DNA of 64,000 nt from Streptomyces alfalfae (GTDB lineage Bacteria; Actinomycetota; Actinomycetes; Streptomycetales; Streptomycetaceae), in assembly GCF_004127445.1 (NCBI RefSeq), contig NZ_QEXM01000025.1, positions 248,001 through 312,000 on the forward strand, given 5' to 3'. Of the stretch, positions 1 through 8,991 are shown piece after piece (the first letter of the stretch is position 1; every line of letters starts with the position of its first letter). The translations under genes were made by a program, and so were the position numbers. The notes under the pieces are model-generated. The model saw only the letters and a program-made list of their open reading frames with translations, was not told the origin of the DNA and searched no databases.

Positions 1-458
1 ACCATCTGCTCCACGGCCTTCGCGTCGAAGACCATGCGGTGCTCCCCCTCCATGTCGAGGACGAAGCCGTACCCCGTCGGCAGCAGGTCGATGACCTCCG
101 CGCCGGTGATCACGAAGTACTTGGAGTCCTTGCCCGCGTACCTCCGCAGCTCCTTGAGGGAGGTGAACATCGGGATGACCGGCTGCTGGGTGTTGTGCAG
201 CGCGAGGAAGCCGGGGTTGTCACCGCGCGGGCAGTAGACCTTCGACGTGGCGAAGGCCTGCTGGAAGTCCTCGGCGGACATCGAGCCCGTGGTGAAGGCG
301 CGCACCGCGTCCGCGAGGGAGGGCGGCGAGGGCTCGGGGTAGAGCGGAGGCTGCTGGCCGTAGCCACCGCCGGGCATGCCCTGCTGCTGCGGCGGCGGCT
401 GCGCGCCCGGCGGGGCGTACTGCTGCTGGGCGCCGGGATTCTGGTCGTAGCCGTACAT
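1..458 (-). CDS. SseB-family protein, N-terminal part (runs off left edge)
   Basis: The ATG is at 456-458 and the frame stays open to base 1, giving about 152 residues of a longer protein. Residues 1-45 are a low-complexity Gln/Pro/Gly-rich lead (QQQ, PPPQQQ runs). After this comes a folded segment with ADAVRAFTTG, KVYCPRGDNPGF, VIPMFTSLKEL and LPTGYGFVLD. This matches the SseB N-terminal domain family, a family of poorly defined role often found in tandem copies in Streptomyces. It is divergent from the acyl-CoA dehydrogenase at 578. The C-terminus is not visible, so its full domain content is unknown. Confidence 0.75.
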   Translation of the reverse strand, partial: MYGYDQNPGAQQQYAPPGAQPPPQQQGMPGGGYGQQPPLYPEPSPPSLADAVRAFTTGSMSAEDFQQAFATSKVYCPRGDNPGFLALHNTQQPVIPMFTSLKELRRYAGKDSKYFVITGAEVIDLLPTGYGFVLDMEGEHRMVFDAKAVEQM

Positions 459-507
459 GCGCGTAAGCGTACTGAGTCACAGATGGACCGTGAGGGGTTG
501 ATTCTTA

Positions 508-521
508 TTACCGACGGGTAG
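508..521. promoter_or_regulatory. Possible operator upstream of acyl-CoA dehydrogenase
   Basis: TTACCGACGGGTAG contains the inverted repeat TACC-GACG-GGTA. A related half (TTACTGGTA) follows about 30 bp downstream. It lies in the 119-bp divergent gap between the SseB-family gene and the FadE-like gene, where an operator would be expected. The binding protein is unknown and the call rests on symmetry alone. Confidence 0.25.
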
Positions 522-577
522 CATCATCGTAGCTACTTACTGGTATTCATCCCTTTCCTGCTTACGGAGCCTTCGCC

Positions 578-2404
578 ATGGGCCACTACAAGTCGAATCT
601 CCGCGACATCGAGTTCAACCTCTTCGAGGTGCTCGGCCGCGACCAGCTGTACGGCGCCGGCCCGTTCGCGGAGATGGACGTCGACACCGCCAAGAGCATC
701 CTCGACGAGCTGCGCCGCCTCGCCGAGAACGAGCTGGCCGAGTCCTTCACCGACGCCGACCGCAACCCGCCGGTCTTCGACCCGGAGACCAACACCGCGC
801 CCGTCCCGGCCTCCTTCAAGAAGAGCTACCAGGCCTTCATGGACTCCGAGTACTGGCGCCTCGGCCTGCCCGAGGAGATCGGCGGCACCACCTCGCCCCG
901 CTCCCTCATCTGGGCCTACGCGGAGCTGCTGCTCGGCGCCAACCCGGCCGTGTGGATGTACTCCTCGGGCCCCGCCTTCGCCGGCATCCTCTTCGAGGAG
1001 GGCAACGAGGCGCAGAAGAAGGTCGCCTCCATCGCCGTCGAGAAGCAGTGGGGCTCGACGATGGTCCTCACCGAGCCCGACGCGGGCTCGGACGTGGGCG
1101 CGGGCCGCACGAAGGCCGTGCAGCAGGAGGACGGCTCCTGGCACATCGAGGGCGTGAAGCGCTTCATCACGTCCGGTGAGCACGACATGTCGGAGAACAT
1201 CCTCCACTACGTCCTCGCCCGCCCCGAGGGCCACGGCCCCGGCACCAAGGGCCTCTCGCTCTTCCTCGTGCCGAAGTACGAGTTCGACTGGGAGACCGGC
1301 GAGCTGGGCGAGCGCAACGGCGTGTACGCCACCAACGTCGAGCACAAGATGGGCCTGAAGGCCTCCAACACCTGCGAGATGACGTTCGGCGACCGCCACC
1401 CCGCCAAGGGCTGGCTGATCGGCGACAAGCACGACGGCATCCGCCAGATGTTCCGCATCATCGAGTTCGCCCGGATGATGGTCGGCACGAAGGCCATCGC
1501 GACGCTCTCCACGGGCTACCTCAACGCCCTGGAGTACGCCAAGGAGCGCGTGCAGGGCCCCGACCTCGCGCAGTTCATGGACAAGACCGCGCCCAAGGTG
1601 ACGATCACGCACCACCCGGACGTGCGCCGCGCCCTCATGACGCAGAAGGCGTACGCGGAGGGCATGCGCGCCCTGGTGCTGCACACCGCGGCCGTCCAGG
1701 ACGAGATCCAGGTCAAGGAGGCCGCGGGCGAGGACGCCTCCGCGCTGCACGCCCTGAACGACCTGCTCCTGCCGATCGTCAAGGGCTACGGCTCGGAGAA
1801 GTCCTACGAGCAGCTGGCGCAGTCGCTCCAGACGTTCGGCGGCTCCGGGTACCTCCAGGAGTACCCGATCGAGCAGTACATCCGGGACGCCAAGATCGAC
1901 ACCCTCTACGAGGGCACCACCGCGATCCAGGGCCAGGACTTCTTCTTCCGGAAGATCGTCCGCAACCAGGGCGCGGCGCTCAACGGCCTGGCCGAGGAGA
2001 TCAAGAAGTTCCTCGCGGTCGGCACCGGCGGCGAGACGCTGGCCGGCGCCCGCGAGGAGCTGGCCAAGGCCGCCGTCGAGCTGGAGGCCATCGTCGGCGT
2101 CATGCTGACCGACCTCGCGGCCACCGAGCAGGACGTGAAGTCCATCTACAAGGTGGGCCTGAACACCACGCGCCTGCTGATGGCCTCGGGCGACGTCGTC
2201 GTCGGCTACCTGCTGCTGCGCGGCGCCGCCGTCGCGGCCGAGAAGCTGGAGACGGCCTCCGCGAAGGACAAGCCCTTCTACGAGGGCAAGATCGCCGCGG
2301 CCAAGTTCTTCGCCGCGAACGTCCTGCCGGGCGTCACTGCCGAGCGGAAGCTCGCCGAGAACGTGGAGCTGGGCCTCATGGAGCTGGACGAGGCGGCGTT
2401 CTAG
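578..2404 (+). CDS. Acyl-CoA dehydrogenase, FadE5-like long form
   Basis: This 608-residue flavoprotein should catalyse the FAD-dependent first step of fatty acid beta-oxidation. At about 600 residues it belongs to the long actinobacterial class (like FadE5) with an extra C-terminal helical domain, unlike the usual 380 residues. The flavin-binding segment [12 protein letters not shown] is at residues 165-176. The catalytic base is probably E445 in [10 protein letters not shown]. The ATG at 578 follows an ACGGAG Shine-Dalgarno. It is transcribed alone, away from the SseB-family gene. Substrate chain length cannot be read from the sequence. Confidence 0.93.
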   Translation: MGHYKSNLRDIEFNLFEVLGRDQLYGAGPFAEMDVDTAKSILDELRRLAENELAESFTDADRNPPVFDPETNTAPVPASFKKSYQAFMDSEYWRLGLPEEIGGTTSPRSLIWAYAELLLGANPAVWMYSSGPAFAGILFEEGNEAQKKVASIAVEKQWGSTMVLTEPDAGSDVGAGRTKAVQQEDGSWHIEGVKRFITSGEHDMSENILHYVLARPEGHGPGTKGLSLFLVPKYEFDWETGELGERNGVYATNVEHKMGLKASNTCEMTFGDRHPAKGWLIGDKHDGIRQMFRIIEFARMMVGTKAIATLSTGYLNALEYAKERVQGPDLAQFMDKTAPKVTITHHPDVRRALMTQKAYAEGMRALVLHTAAVQDEIQVKEAAGEDASALHALNDLLLPIVKGYGSEKSYEQLAQSLQTFGGSGYLQEYPIEQYIRDAKIDTLYEGTTAIQGQDFFFRKIVRNQGAALNGLAEEIKKFLAVGTGGETLAGAREELAKAAVELEAIVGVMLTDLAATEQDVKSIYKVGLNTTRLLMASGDVVVGYLLLRGAAVAAEKLETASAKDKPFYEGKIAAAKFFAANVLPGVTAERKLAENVELGLMELDEAAF

Positions 2405-2537
2405 TTCGACCTGGTTCGACCGGATTCCTCTCGCACGTCAGCACGATGCCGTCATCTGATCATTTCGGGTGGCGGCATCGTCGTACGCGCTGGGTAGGCT
2501 GAACCAACGGCCGAGAATCCCGTCCATGGGAGGAACC

Positions 2538-3149
2538 ATGACCGCCGAAGCCCGCACCGAAGCGCTGCACGCACTCCAGCCCGACGGCTCGGCGTGGCCG
2601 ATGCCGCCCCAGGACGGCTACACGACGGACGAATTCTTCAGCCTCGACCTCCCGCCGCACACAGAGCTGATCGACGGGAGCCTGATCTTCGTGAGTCCGC
2701 AGCGCAAGTTCCACACGCTCGCCATGTACCTCTTCGAACAGGGGCTGCGCACCACCGTCCCCGAGCACCTGCGGGTCCGCCGCGAGATGGCCGTCGTCCT
2801 CGGCCGCAGGCAGGCGCCCGAGCCGGATCTCGTGGTCGTGACCGCGGAGGCCGACGCCGACCAGACACAGACGCGATACCGCGCGGAGGACGTCCTGCTC
2901 GCCGTGGAGGTCGTCTCGCCCGACTCCGAGGAGCGCGACCAGGACACCAAGCCCCGCAAGTACGCGGCCGCCGGAATCCGGCACTACTGGCTGGTCAGGA
3001 TGGACGAGAACAAGCGGCCCGCCGTCCACACCTTCGAACTCGACCCGCACACCGGCGGCTACGCGCCCACGGGCATCCACCACGACCGGCTGAAGCTCGC
3101 GGTGCCGTTCACCATCGACATCGACCTCACCGAGATCGACCGCCTCTGA
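2538..3149 (+). CDS. Uma2-family (PD-(D/E)XK-like) protein
   Basis: The protein has 203 residues starting at the ATG at 2538, which has GGGAGG just upstream; an in-frame ATG at 2469 lacks this and is less likely. The sequence has the Uma2/DUF820 signature: a helical start (YTTDEFFSLDLPPHTELIDG), then EPDLVVVT, AVEVVSPDSEERDQ and KPRKYAAAGIRHYWLV. These include the acidic and Lys residues of a restriction-endonuclease-like fold. Such proteins are abundant in Streptomyces and their physiological role is unknown. No partner gene is adjacent. Confidence 0.88.
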   Translation: MTAEARTEALHALQPDGSAWPMPPQDGYTTDEFFSLDLPPHTELIDGSLIFVSPQRKFHTLAMYLFEQGLRTTVPEHLRVRREMAVVLGRRQAPEPDLVVVTAEADADQTQTRYRAEDVLLAVEVVSPDSEERDQDTKPRKYAAAGIRHYWLVRMDENKRPAVHTFELDPHTGGYAPTGIHHDRLKLAVPFTIDIDLTEIDRL

Positions 3150-3191
3150 GCTCCACGTCGTACGGGCGGTGCCCCCATTAGGCTGACAGCC

Positions 3192-4490
3192 ATGCGTACA
3201 CCCTCCGGCCCCTTCGACCGCGGCCACACCGAAGACCTCATGACCTTCCTCGCCGCGAGCCCCACGCCGTACCACGCGGTGGCGAGCGCCGCCGAGCGCC
3301 TGGAGAAGGCCGGTTTCCGGCAGGTCGAGGAGACCGAGGCCTGGGACGGTACGACCGGCGGCAAGTACGTGCTCCGCGGCGGCGCCATCGTCGCCTGGTA
3401 CGTCCCCGAGGGCGTCGCGGCCCACACGCCCTTCCGCATCGTCGGCGCCCACACCGACTCCCCCAACCTCCGCGTGAAGCCGCGGCCCGACGCGGGCGGC
3501 CACGGCTGGCGCCAGGTCGCCGTGGAGATCTACGGCGGGCCGCTGCTCAACTCCTGGCTGGACCGGGACCTCGGCCTCGCCGGCCGCCTCTCGCTGCGCG
3601 ACGGAACCACCCGGCTCGTGAACATCGACCGGCCGTTGCTCCGCGTGCCGCAGCTCGCCATCCACATGGACCGCTCCGTCCACACCGACGGCCTCAAGCT
3701 CGACAAGCAGCGGCACATGCAGCCCGTCTGGGGCCTCGGCGACGACGTCCACGAGGGCGACCTCATCCGCTTCCTGGAGGACGAGAGCGGCCTCGGCGAG
3801 GGCGACGTCACGGGCTGGGACCTCATGACGTACTCCGTCGAGCCACCCGCCTTCCTCGGCCGTGACCGCGAGCTCGTCGCCGGCCCCCGCATGGACAACC
3901 TCCTGTCCGTGCACGCCGCGACGGCCGCCCTCGCCGCCGCCGCGAGCGCCGAGACCCTGCCGTACATCCCCGTGCTCGCCGCCTTCGACCACGAGGAGAA
4001 CGGCTCGCAGTCCGACACCGGCGCCGACGGCCCGCTCCTCGGATCGGTCCTCGAACGGTCGGTGTTCGCGCGCGGCGGCACCTACGAGGACCGGGCGCGG
4101 GCCTTCGCCGGGACCGTCTGCCTCTCCTCCGACACCGGTCACGCCGTCCACCCCAACTACGCCGAGCGGCACGACCCCACGCACCACCCGCGCGCCAACG
4201 GCGGCCCCATCCTCAAGGTGAACGTCAACAACCGCTACGCCACGGACGGCGCGGGGCGCTCGGTGTTCGCCGCCGCGTGCGAGAAGGCGGGCGTGCCGTT
4301 CCAGTCGTTCGTCTCGAACAACGCGATGCCCTGCGGCACGACGATCGGCCCCATCACGGCGGCCCGGCACGGCATCAAGACCGTCGACATCGGTGTGGCG
4401 ATCCTGTCCATGCACAGCGTGCGCGAGCTGTGCGGCGCGGACGACCCGTACCTGCTCGCCAACGCGCTCGTGGCGTTCCTGGAGGGCTGA
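3192..4490 (+). CDS. apeB: M18 family aminopeptidase (aspartyl aminopeptidase type)
   Basis: This 432-residue cytosolic zinc exopeptidase should remove N-terminal residues from peptides, typically acidic ones in this family. The metal-site motifs are present: GAHTDSPNLRVKP with H87, DHEENGSQSDTGA with D266-H267-E268-E269, and a late SMHSVRE with H408. The length matches the family (about 430). ATG at 3192 is the only sensible start. It lies 42 bp after the Uma2 gene on the same strand and may share a transcript with it. Confidence 0.94.
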   Translation: MRTPSGPFDRGHTEDLMTFLAASPTPYHAVASAAERLEKAGFRQVEETEAWDGTTGGKYVLRGGAIVAWYVPEGVAAHTPFRIVGAHTDSPNLRVKPRPDAGGHGWRQVAVEIYGGPLLNSWLDRDLGLAGRLSLRDGTTRLVNIDRPLLRVPQLAIHMDRSVHTDGLKLDKQRHMQPVWGLGDDVHEGDLIRFLEDESGLGEGDVTGWDLMTYSVEPPAFLGRDRELVAGPRMDNLLSVHAATAALAAAASAETLPYIPVLAAFDHEENGSQSDTGADGPLLGSVLERSVFARGGTYEDRARAFAGTVCLSSDTGHAVHPNYAERHDPTHHPRANGGPILKVNVNNRYATDGAGRSVFAAACEKAGVPFQSFVSNNAMPCGTTIGPITAARHGIKTVDIGVAILSMHSVRELCGADDPYLLANALVAFLEG

Positions 4491-4529
4491 CACGGGCCGG
4501 CGCGGACCCTGACGCGTCGTCTGTTCGCG

Positions 4530-4567
4530 GCGGAGCCCCGGCCGTTGCCCGACGGCGGGGGCTCCGC
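4530..4567 (+). terminator. Hairpin terminator after the M18 aminopeptidase
   Basis: GCGGAGCCCC (4530-4539) pairs perfectly with GGGGCTCCGC (4558-4567) and is followed by TTT. It lies 40 bp beyond the aminopeptidase stop codon. Confidence 0.6.
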
Positions 4568-4634
4568 TTTCCGTGTGGGGTCGGCTCAGCCGGGTACACG
4601 GTCGGCGCAGCCACGACACAGGGAGGCGGTCCAT

Positions 4635-4865
4635 ATGGGCCTGGGCGGATGCATCATTCTCATCGCCGTGGGCGCCATTCTCACGTTCGCGACCGACTGG
4701 AAGATGGAAGGCTTCAACGTCACCGTCGCCGGTCTCGTCATGATGGCGGTCGGGATCATCGGCGTCGCCGCGTTCACCAGCATCGCGCGGCGCAGGCGCG
4801 CGGTCGTGCCACCGGTCGCGCAGACCACGGTCGTCGACCCCGACCAGGAGCGCAGGGGCTACTGA
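4635..4865 (+). CDS. Small DUF6458-like membrane protein
   Basis: This is a 76-residue protein with ATG at 4635 behind GGGAGG. The first helix (GCIILIAVGAILTFAT) and second helix (VAGLVMMAVGIIGVAAFT) are joined by a short DWKMEGFNV loop. A basic RRRR stretch and a polar tail follow. The order fits the actinobacterial DUF6458 family, whose function is unknown. Convergent with the amidohydrolase gene that ends at 4885. Confidence 0.8.
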   Translation: MGLGGCIILIAVGAILTFATDWKMEGFNVTVAGLVMMAVGIIGVAAFTSIARRRRAVVPPVAQTTVVDPDQERRGY

Positions 4866-4884
4866 CCCGCGACGGCGGGGCGGC

Positions 4885-5688
4885 TCAGCGGCGGGGCGCC
4901 GGTGAGCCGAGGACGCGGTCCTTCAACGCGGGGAACTGCTCCCGGGTGGCGGCGACCCTGGCGGGGTCCAGGTCCACGGTCAGGACCTCCTCGCCGTCGC
5001 CCGCCTCCGCGAGCACCTCACCCCACGGGTCCACCACGACGCTGTGCCCGGCCTGGTCCACGCCCGCGTGCGTGCCGCCGGTGCCGCACGCCAGGACGTA
5101 CACCTGGTCCTCGACCGCCCGCGCCCTGGCCAGCAGCGTCCAGTGCTCGCGCCGCCGCGCGGGCCAGCCGGCCGGGACGACGAACATCTCGGCCCCGGCG
5201 TCGACGAGCCCCCGGAACAGCTCGGGGAAGCGCAGGTCGTAGCAGGTGGCGAGGCCGAGCGTCGCGCCCGGCGTCCGTACCGTCACCAGCTCCGAGCCCG
5301 CGCCCATCAGCACCGCCTCGCCCTTGTCGAAGCCGAAGCGGTGGATCTTCCGGTACGCGGCGGCCGGCTCACCGGTGGGGGAGAACACCAGGGACGTGTT
5401 GTAGAGGGGCCCCTTTGGGTCACGCTCGGGGATGGACCCGGCGTGCAGCCACACGCCCGCATCGCTCGCCGCCTTCGCCATCGCTTCGTACGTGGGCCCT
5501 TCCAGGGGCTCGGCCTCGGCCGCGAAGGCTTCGTAGGCGAAGGCGCCGGTGGTCCACAGCTCGGGGAGCACCACGAGATCCGGACGCTCCCTCGCCGCGA
5601 CCTCGCGCACCAGTGAAGAGACCCGCGCGCGGCGGGAATTGACCGGTTCGCCCTCGTCTACGGCGATCTGGATGAGAGAGGCGCGCAC
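4885..5688 (-). CDS. Carbon-nitrogen (nitrilase superfamily) hydrolase
   Basis: The protein has 267 residues if it starts at the GTG at 5688, which has GGTGG upstream. An ATG at 5721 would add 11 residues. The nitrilase catalytic triad is clear: E43 in LPELW, K114 in RKIHRFG, and C149 in ATCYDLRFPE. Family members cleave amide C-N bonds (omega-amidase, deaminated glutathione amidase and similar). The sequence alone does not fix the substrate. It is divergent from the mycothiol-type isomerase at 5868. Confidence 0.9.
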   Translation of the reverse strand: MRASLIQIAVDEGEPVNSRRARVSSLVREVAARERPDLVVLPELWTTGAFAYEAFAAEAEPLEGPTYEAMAKAASDAGVWLHAGSIPERDPKGPLYNTSLVFSPTGEPAAAYRKIHRFGFDKGEAVLMGAGSELVTVRTPGATLGLATCYDLRFPELFRGLVDAGAEMFVVPAGWPARRREHWTLLARARAVEDQVYVLACGTGGTHAGVDQAGHSVVVDPWGEVLAEAGDGEEVLTVDLDPARVAATREQFPALKDRVLGSPAPRR

Positions 5689-5867
5689 AGTACCACCGTC
5701 CTGCCGTTCGGGATCCGTCATCACCGTCAAGCACAGCCTACGATCGTCACACGAAAGCACTGCCGGGGTGCCTGTGGGCAGCGTACTGTGAATTTCCGGG
5801 GGAACCCCCGGACCCCCACGACGCCACCCAGACACCCACCGCCCGCGTACGACCGCCGAGGGGTCCC

Positions 5868-6692
5868 GTGAGTCTCCATCCCAGCCTGCAAAACTACGCC
5901 GAAGCCTGGACCCACTCCGTGGAAGCGATATCCCAGCTGGTGTCGCCGCTCGCCGAGGGGGAGTGGAACTGGGCCACGCCCTGCCCCGGCTGGTCCGTGC
6001 GGGACATCGTCTCCCACGTCATAGGCCTCGACTGCGAGATGCTGGGCGACCCGCGCCCCATCCACACCCTCCCCCGCGACCTGTACCACGTGCAGACCGA
6101 GGGCCAGCGGTACATGGAGATGCAGGTCGACGTGCGGCGTCACCACACCGCGCCGGAGATGACCTCCGAGCTGGAGTACACGATCATCCGCCGCTCGCGT
6201 CAGCTGCGGAACGAGTCCCGGGACCCCTCGACGAAGATCCGCGGCCCCCTCGGCTCCGAGCAGACCCTCGAACTGGCCATGCGGATGCGGGCGTTCGACG
6301 TGTGGGTGCACGAGCAGGACCTGCGGACGACGCTGCGCCAGCCGGGCAACCTCGACTCCCCCGGCGCCTACGTCGCCCGGGACCTCCTCCTCCAGGGCCT
6401 CCCGAAGGTCGTCGCCAAGCTGGCGGGCGCGCCCGCGAACTCGGCGGTGGTCTTCGACGTGAGCGGCCCCGTCGAGTTCCTGCGCACGGTCCGCGTGGAC
6501 GCCGACGGCAAGGGCGCGGTGGACAGCTCGCCCTCCCTCGGCCCGCTCGTCACCATCGGTCTCGACTGGGAGACCTACTTCAGACTCGCCTGCGGACGCG
6601 TGACGTACGCGGCCGTGGCCGACCAGGTCAAGGCCGAGGGCGACCAGGAGCTCGCGGAGGCGATCCTGCGCAACTTCGCGGTGACCCCGTAG
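5868..6692 (+). CDS. Maleylpyruvate isomerase family mycothiol-dependent enzyme
   Basis: A 274-residue protein starting with GTG. The N-terminal helical bundle carries the DinB/MDMPI signature: NWATPCPGWSVRDIVSHVIGLD, whose conserved H binds metal, and a later VWVHEQDLR with a second His. Proteins of this fold use mycothiol, the actinobacterial thiol, for isomerisation or conjugation. The C-terminal part (about 185-274) fits the sterol-carrier-like MDMPI C-terminal domain. The true substrate is unknown; the family name is inherited from one characterised member. Confidence 0.85.
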   Translation: MSLHPSLQNYAEAWTHSVEAISQLVSPLAEGEWNWATPCPGWSVRDIVSHVIGLDCEMLGDPRPIHTLPRDLYHVQTEGQRYMEMQVDVRRHHTAPEMTSELEYTIIRRSRQLRNESRDPSTKIRGPLGSEQTLELAMRMRAFDVWVHEQDLRTTLRQPGNLDSPGAYVARDLLLQGLPKVVAKLAGAPANSAVVFDVSGPVEFLRTVRVDADGKGAVDSSPSLGPLVTIGLDWETYFRLACGRVTYAAVADQVKAEGDQELAEAILRNFAVTP

Positions 6693-6735
6693 CCCCGTCG
6701 CCCCCGCGGCCCCGCCGCTCCACGGCCCCGGCGCC

Positions 6736-8070
6736 TCACGCCGGTACGTGCACGGCCTCCACGCGGCTGGCCACCAGCTGCTCCCGCTCCCGGCGCACCG
6801 CCCGTCGCCGGAGCCGCAGGATCTGGCTCAGCCCCACCGCCTCGAGGACGAACACCGCGGAGAACGCCACGCGATAGTCGTCCCCGGTGGCGTCGAGCAG
6901 CACGCCGATCGCGAGCAGCGTCGTCATGGAGGCGATGAAGCCGCCCATGTTCGTGATGCCGGAGGCCGTGCCCTGCCGCTCCGGGGGATTCGCGGGCCGC
7001 GCGAAGTCGAAGCCGATCATCGAGGCGGGCCCGCAGGCGCCGAGCACGGCGCACAGCACGATCAGGAGCCACATCGGGGCGTGGTCCCCGGGGTAGGCCA
7101 GCGTGGCCGCCCAGACCGTCGCCGTGGCCCCGATGGTGCCGAGCGCCAGCACGAGCCGCGCCGCGTGGTTCCGGGCGACGATCTGCCCGTAGACGAGGCC
7201 GATGACCATGTTGGACAGGACGACGAGGGTCAGCAGCTCGCCGGCGGTCGCCCGGGAGAGGCCCTGCGCCTCGACGAGGAACGGCAGGCCCCAGAGCAGC
7301 AGGAAGACCATCGCGGGGAACTGCGTGGTGAAGTGCACCCAGAGGCCGAGCCGGGTGCCGGGCTCGCGCCAGGACAGGGCTATCTGGCGGCGGACGTAGG
7401 CGCCCCCGGTGTGGGACACCGGCTCCGGCGCGTGGCCCTCGGGGTGGTCCTTGAGGAACAGCACGGTCAGGACGAGGACGACGACGCCGCAGAGCGCGCT
7501 GCCCGCGAAGGCCGTGGTCCAGCCGAGGGAGTGCAGCATCCGGGCGAGGACCAGCGTGGAGACCAGGTTGCCCGCCATGCCGACGAGGCCCGCGAGCTGG
7601 GCGACGAGCGGCCCGCGCCGGGCGGGGAACCAGCGGGTGCCGAGCCGCAGCACGCTGATGAAGGTCAGCGCGTCACCGCAGCCGAGCAGGGCGCGCGAGG
7701 CCAGCGCCATCCCGTACGAGGGCGAGAACGCGAAGCCGAGCTGCCCCACCGTGAACAGGACCACGCCGATGGTCAGCACCTTCTTGGTGCCGAGCCGGTC
7801 GACCATCAGGCCGACGGGTATCTGCATGCCCGCGTAGACCAGGAGCTGGAGGATGGAGAAGGTCGACAGGGCCGAGGCGTTGACGTGGAAGCGGTCGGCG
7901 GCGTCGAGTCCGGCGACGCCGAGCGAGGTCCGGAAGATGACGGCGACGAAGTAGACGGCGACGCCGATCGACCAGACGAGGACGGCCTTCCCGCCGCCCA
8001 AGGGGTCCTTCCCGGCCCCTTCGGAGCCGGGGGAAGGATCGCCGGGCGCGGGGGCGGGGGTCGCGCTCAT
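6736..8070 (-). CDS. MFS transporter
   Basis: This 444-residue integral membrane protein has about 12 hydrophobic helices. The loop between helices 2 and 3 carries the MFS motif (GLMVDRLGTKKVLTIG). The start is ATG at 8070, overlapping the GntR regulator stop codon as ATGA, so the two genes are translationally coupled. The frame remains open upstream, but that part is a shadow of gntR. An N-terminal Pro/Gly-rich segment precedes the first helix. The regulator is likely to control it, and the substrate cannot be inferred. Confidence 0.92.
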   Translation of the reverse strand: MSATPAPAPGDPSPGSEGAGKDPLGGGKAVLVWSIGVAVYFVAVIFRTSLGVAGLDAADRFHVNASALSTFSILQLLVYAGMQIPVGLMVDRLGTKKVLTIGVVLFTVGQLGFAFSPSYGMALASRALLGCGDALTFISVLRLGTRWFPARRGPLVAQLAGLVGMAGNLVSTLVLARMLHSLGWTTAFAGSALCGVVVLVLTVLFLKDHPEGHAPEPVSHTGGAYVRRQIALSWREPGTRLGLWVHFTTQFPAMVFLLLWGLPFLVEAQGLSRATAGELLTLVVLSNMVIGLVYGQIVARNHAARLVLALGTIGATATVWAATLAYPGDHAPMWLLIVLCAVLGACGPASMIGFDFARPANPPERQGTASGITNMGGFIASMTTLLAIGVLLDATGDDYRVAFSAVFVLEAVGLSQILRLRRRAVRREREQLVASRVEAVHVPA

Positions 8071-8786
8071 CGGACCTCGCCCCGCGCCAGGTCCCGGAAC
8101 CAGCCGACGTGCCGCGTGACGACCGCGACCGCCGCGTCGGCGTCGCCCGCCACCAGGGCGGCGAGGATCTCCTCGTGCTCCGCCAGCGTCTTGGCGATCC
8201 GGTCGGGGTGGGAGTGCATCACGGCGACGCCCATCCTGAGCTGCCGGTCGCGCAGCTGGTCGTAGAGCCGGGAGAGGATCTCGTTGCCGCCGCTGCGCAC
8301 GATCTCCGCGTGGAAGCAGCGGTCGGTGACGGCCGCGGCGGCGAAGTCCCCTGCGGCGGCCTGCACCCGCTGCTGGTCGAGGAGTTCCCGCAGTCGGGCG
8401 AGGAGAGCGGCGGGCGCGGGCACGGCCTTGCGCACCGAGTGCCTCTCCACCAGCAGCCGGGTCTCGACGACGTCCGCGATCTCCTGGGCGGAGACGGGCA
8501 GGACGAGGGCGCCCTTCTTCGGGTAGAGCCGCAGCAGCCCCTCGACCTCCAGCTTCAGCAGCGCCTCGCGCACCGGGGTGCGGGAGACGCCCACGGCCTC
8601 GGCGAGCTCGCCCTCGGTGAGGAGCGTGCCGCCCTCGTAGCGGCGGTCCAGCACGGCCCGCTTGACGTGGGCGTAGACGCGTTCCGCGGCGGGCGGCTGC
8701 TTGGCGGGGTGCGCGCCGGCGCCGGCGGGGCCTCCGGTGCTGATGGTGGTGCTGGTGGCGGGGGGCGTCATGGCTCTGGCTGGCAT
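8067..8786 (-). CDS. GntR-family regulator, FCD (FadR) subfamily
   Basis: The protein has 239 residues from ATG 8786; an in-frame ATG at 8771 is an alternative. A winged HTH spans about residues 33-95 (LAEAVGVSRTPVREALLKLE). The helical effector domain follows and has the FCD pattern, including His residues in RCFHAEIV and HEEIL. No clear Shine-Dalgarno precedes either ATG. A TATGCT about 10 nt upstream leaves leaderless translation possible. It is coupled to the MFS gene, so ligand-responsive control of that transporter is likely. Confidence 0.9.
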   Translation of the reverse strand: MPARAMTPPATSTTISTGGPAGAGAHPAKQPPAAERVYAHVKRAVLDRRYEGGTLLTEGELAEAVGVSRTPVREALLKLEVEGLLRLYPKKGALVLPVSAQEIADVVETRLLVERHSVRKAVPAPAALLARLRELLDQQRVQAAAGDFAAAAVTDRCFHAEIVRSGGNEILSRLYDQLRDRQLRMGVAVMHSHPDRIAKTLAEHEEILAALVAGDADAAVAVVTRHVGWFRDLARGEVR

Positions 8787-8799
8787 GCGCACAGCATAG

Positions 8800-8812
8800 A
8801 TACAACACGTAT
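8800..8812. promoter_or_regulatory. Candidate GntR autoregulatory operator
   Basis: ATAC-AACAC-GTAT is a perfect inverted repeat 14-26 bp upstream of the gntR start. It is AT-richer than its surroundings and overlaps the likely promoter. FCD-type regulators commonly bind short palindromes of this kind, so autoregulation is a reasonable inference. Confidence 0.4.
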
Positions 8813-8836
8813 ACGCGAGGAGTCCCGGTCCATATG

Positions 8837-8873
8837 CCGGAATCCGGGAGGCCCGGTGACCGGAATCCGGGAG
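8837..8873. repeat. Two palindromic direct repeats upstream of dac
   Basis: CCGGAATCCGGGAG occurs at 8837-8850 and again at 8860-8873, a 23-bp period of about two helical turns. Each copy contains the 11-bp palindrome CCGGA-A-TCCGG. They lie in the gntR/dac divergent gap, about 120-155 bp before the dac start, and look like paired operator sites. Confidence 0.45.
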
Positions 8874-8991
8874 CGCGGAAGCACCGGCAACTGGCGGCGA
8901 TTTCCGTACATCCATTCCGCCCTCTCACTCGTCTTAGAGGTGAGCGGCCCCCTCATGTGGCCGTAATCCAGGGGCATTTGGAGCGAAGATC

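Noticed and set aside
2460..4634. A 724-codon minus-strand frame
   Set aside because: Antisense to the Uma2 and M18 aminopeptidase genes, with composition of a shadow frame and no recognisable domain.
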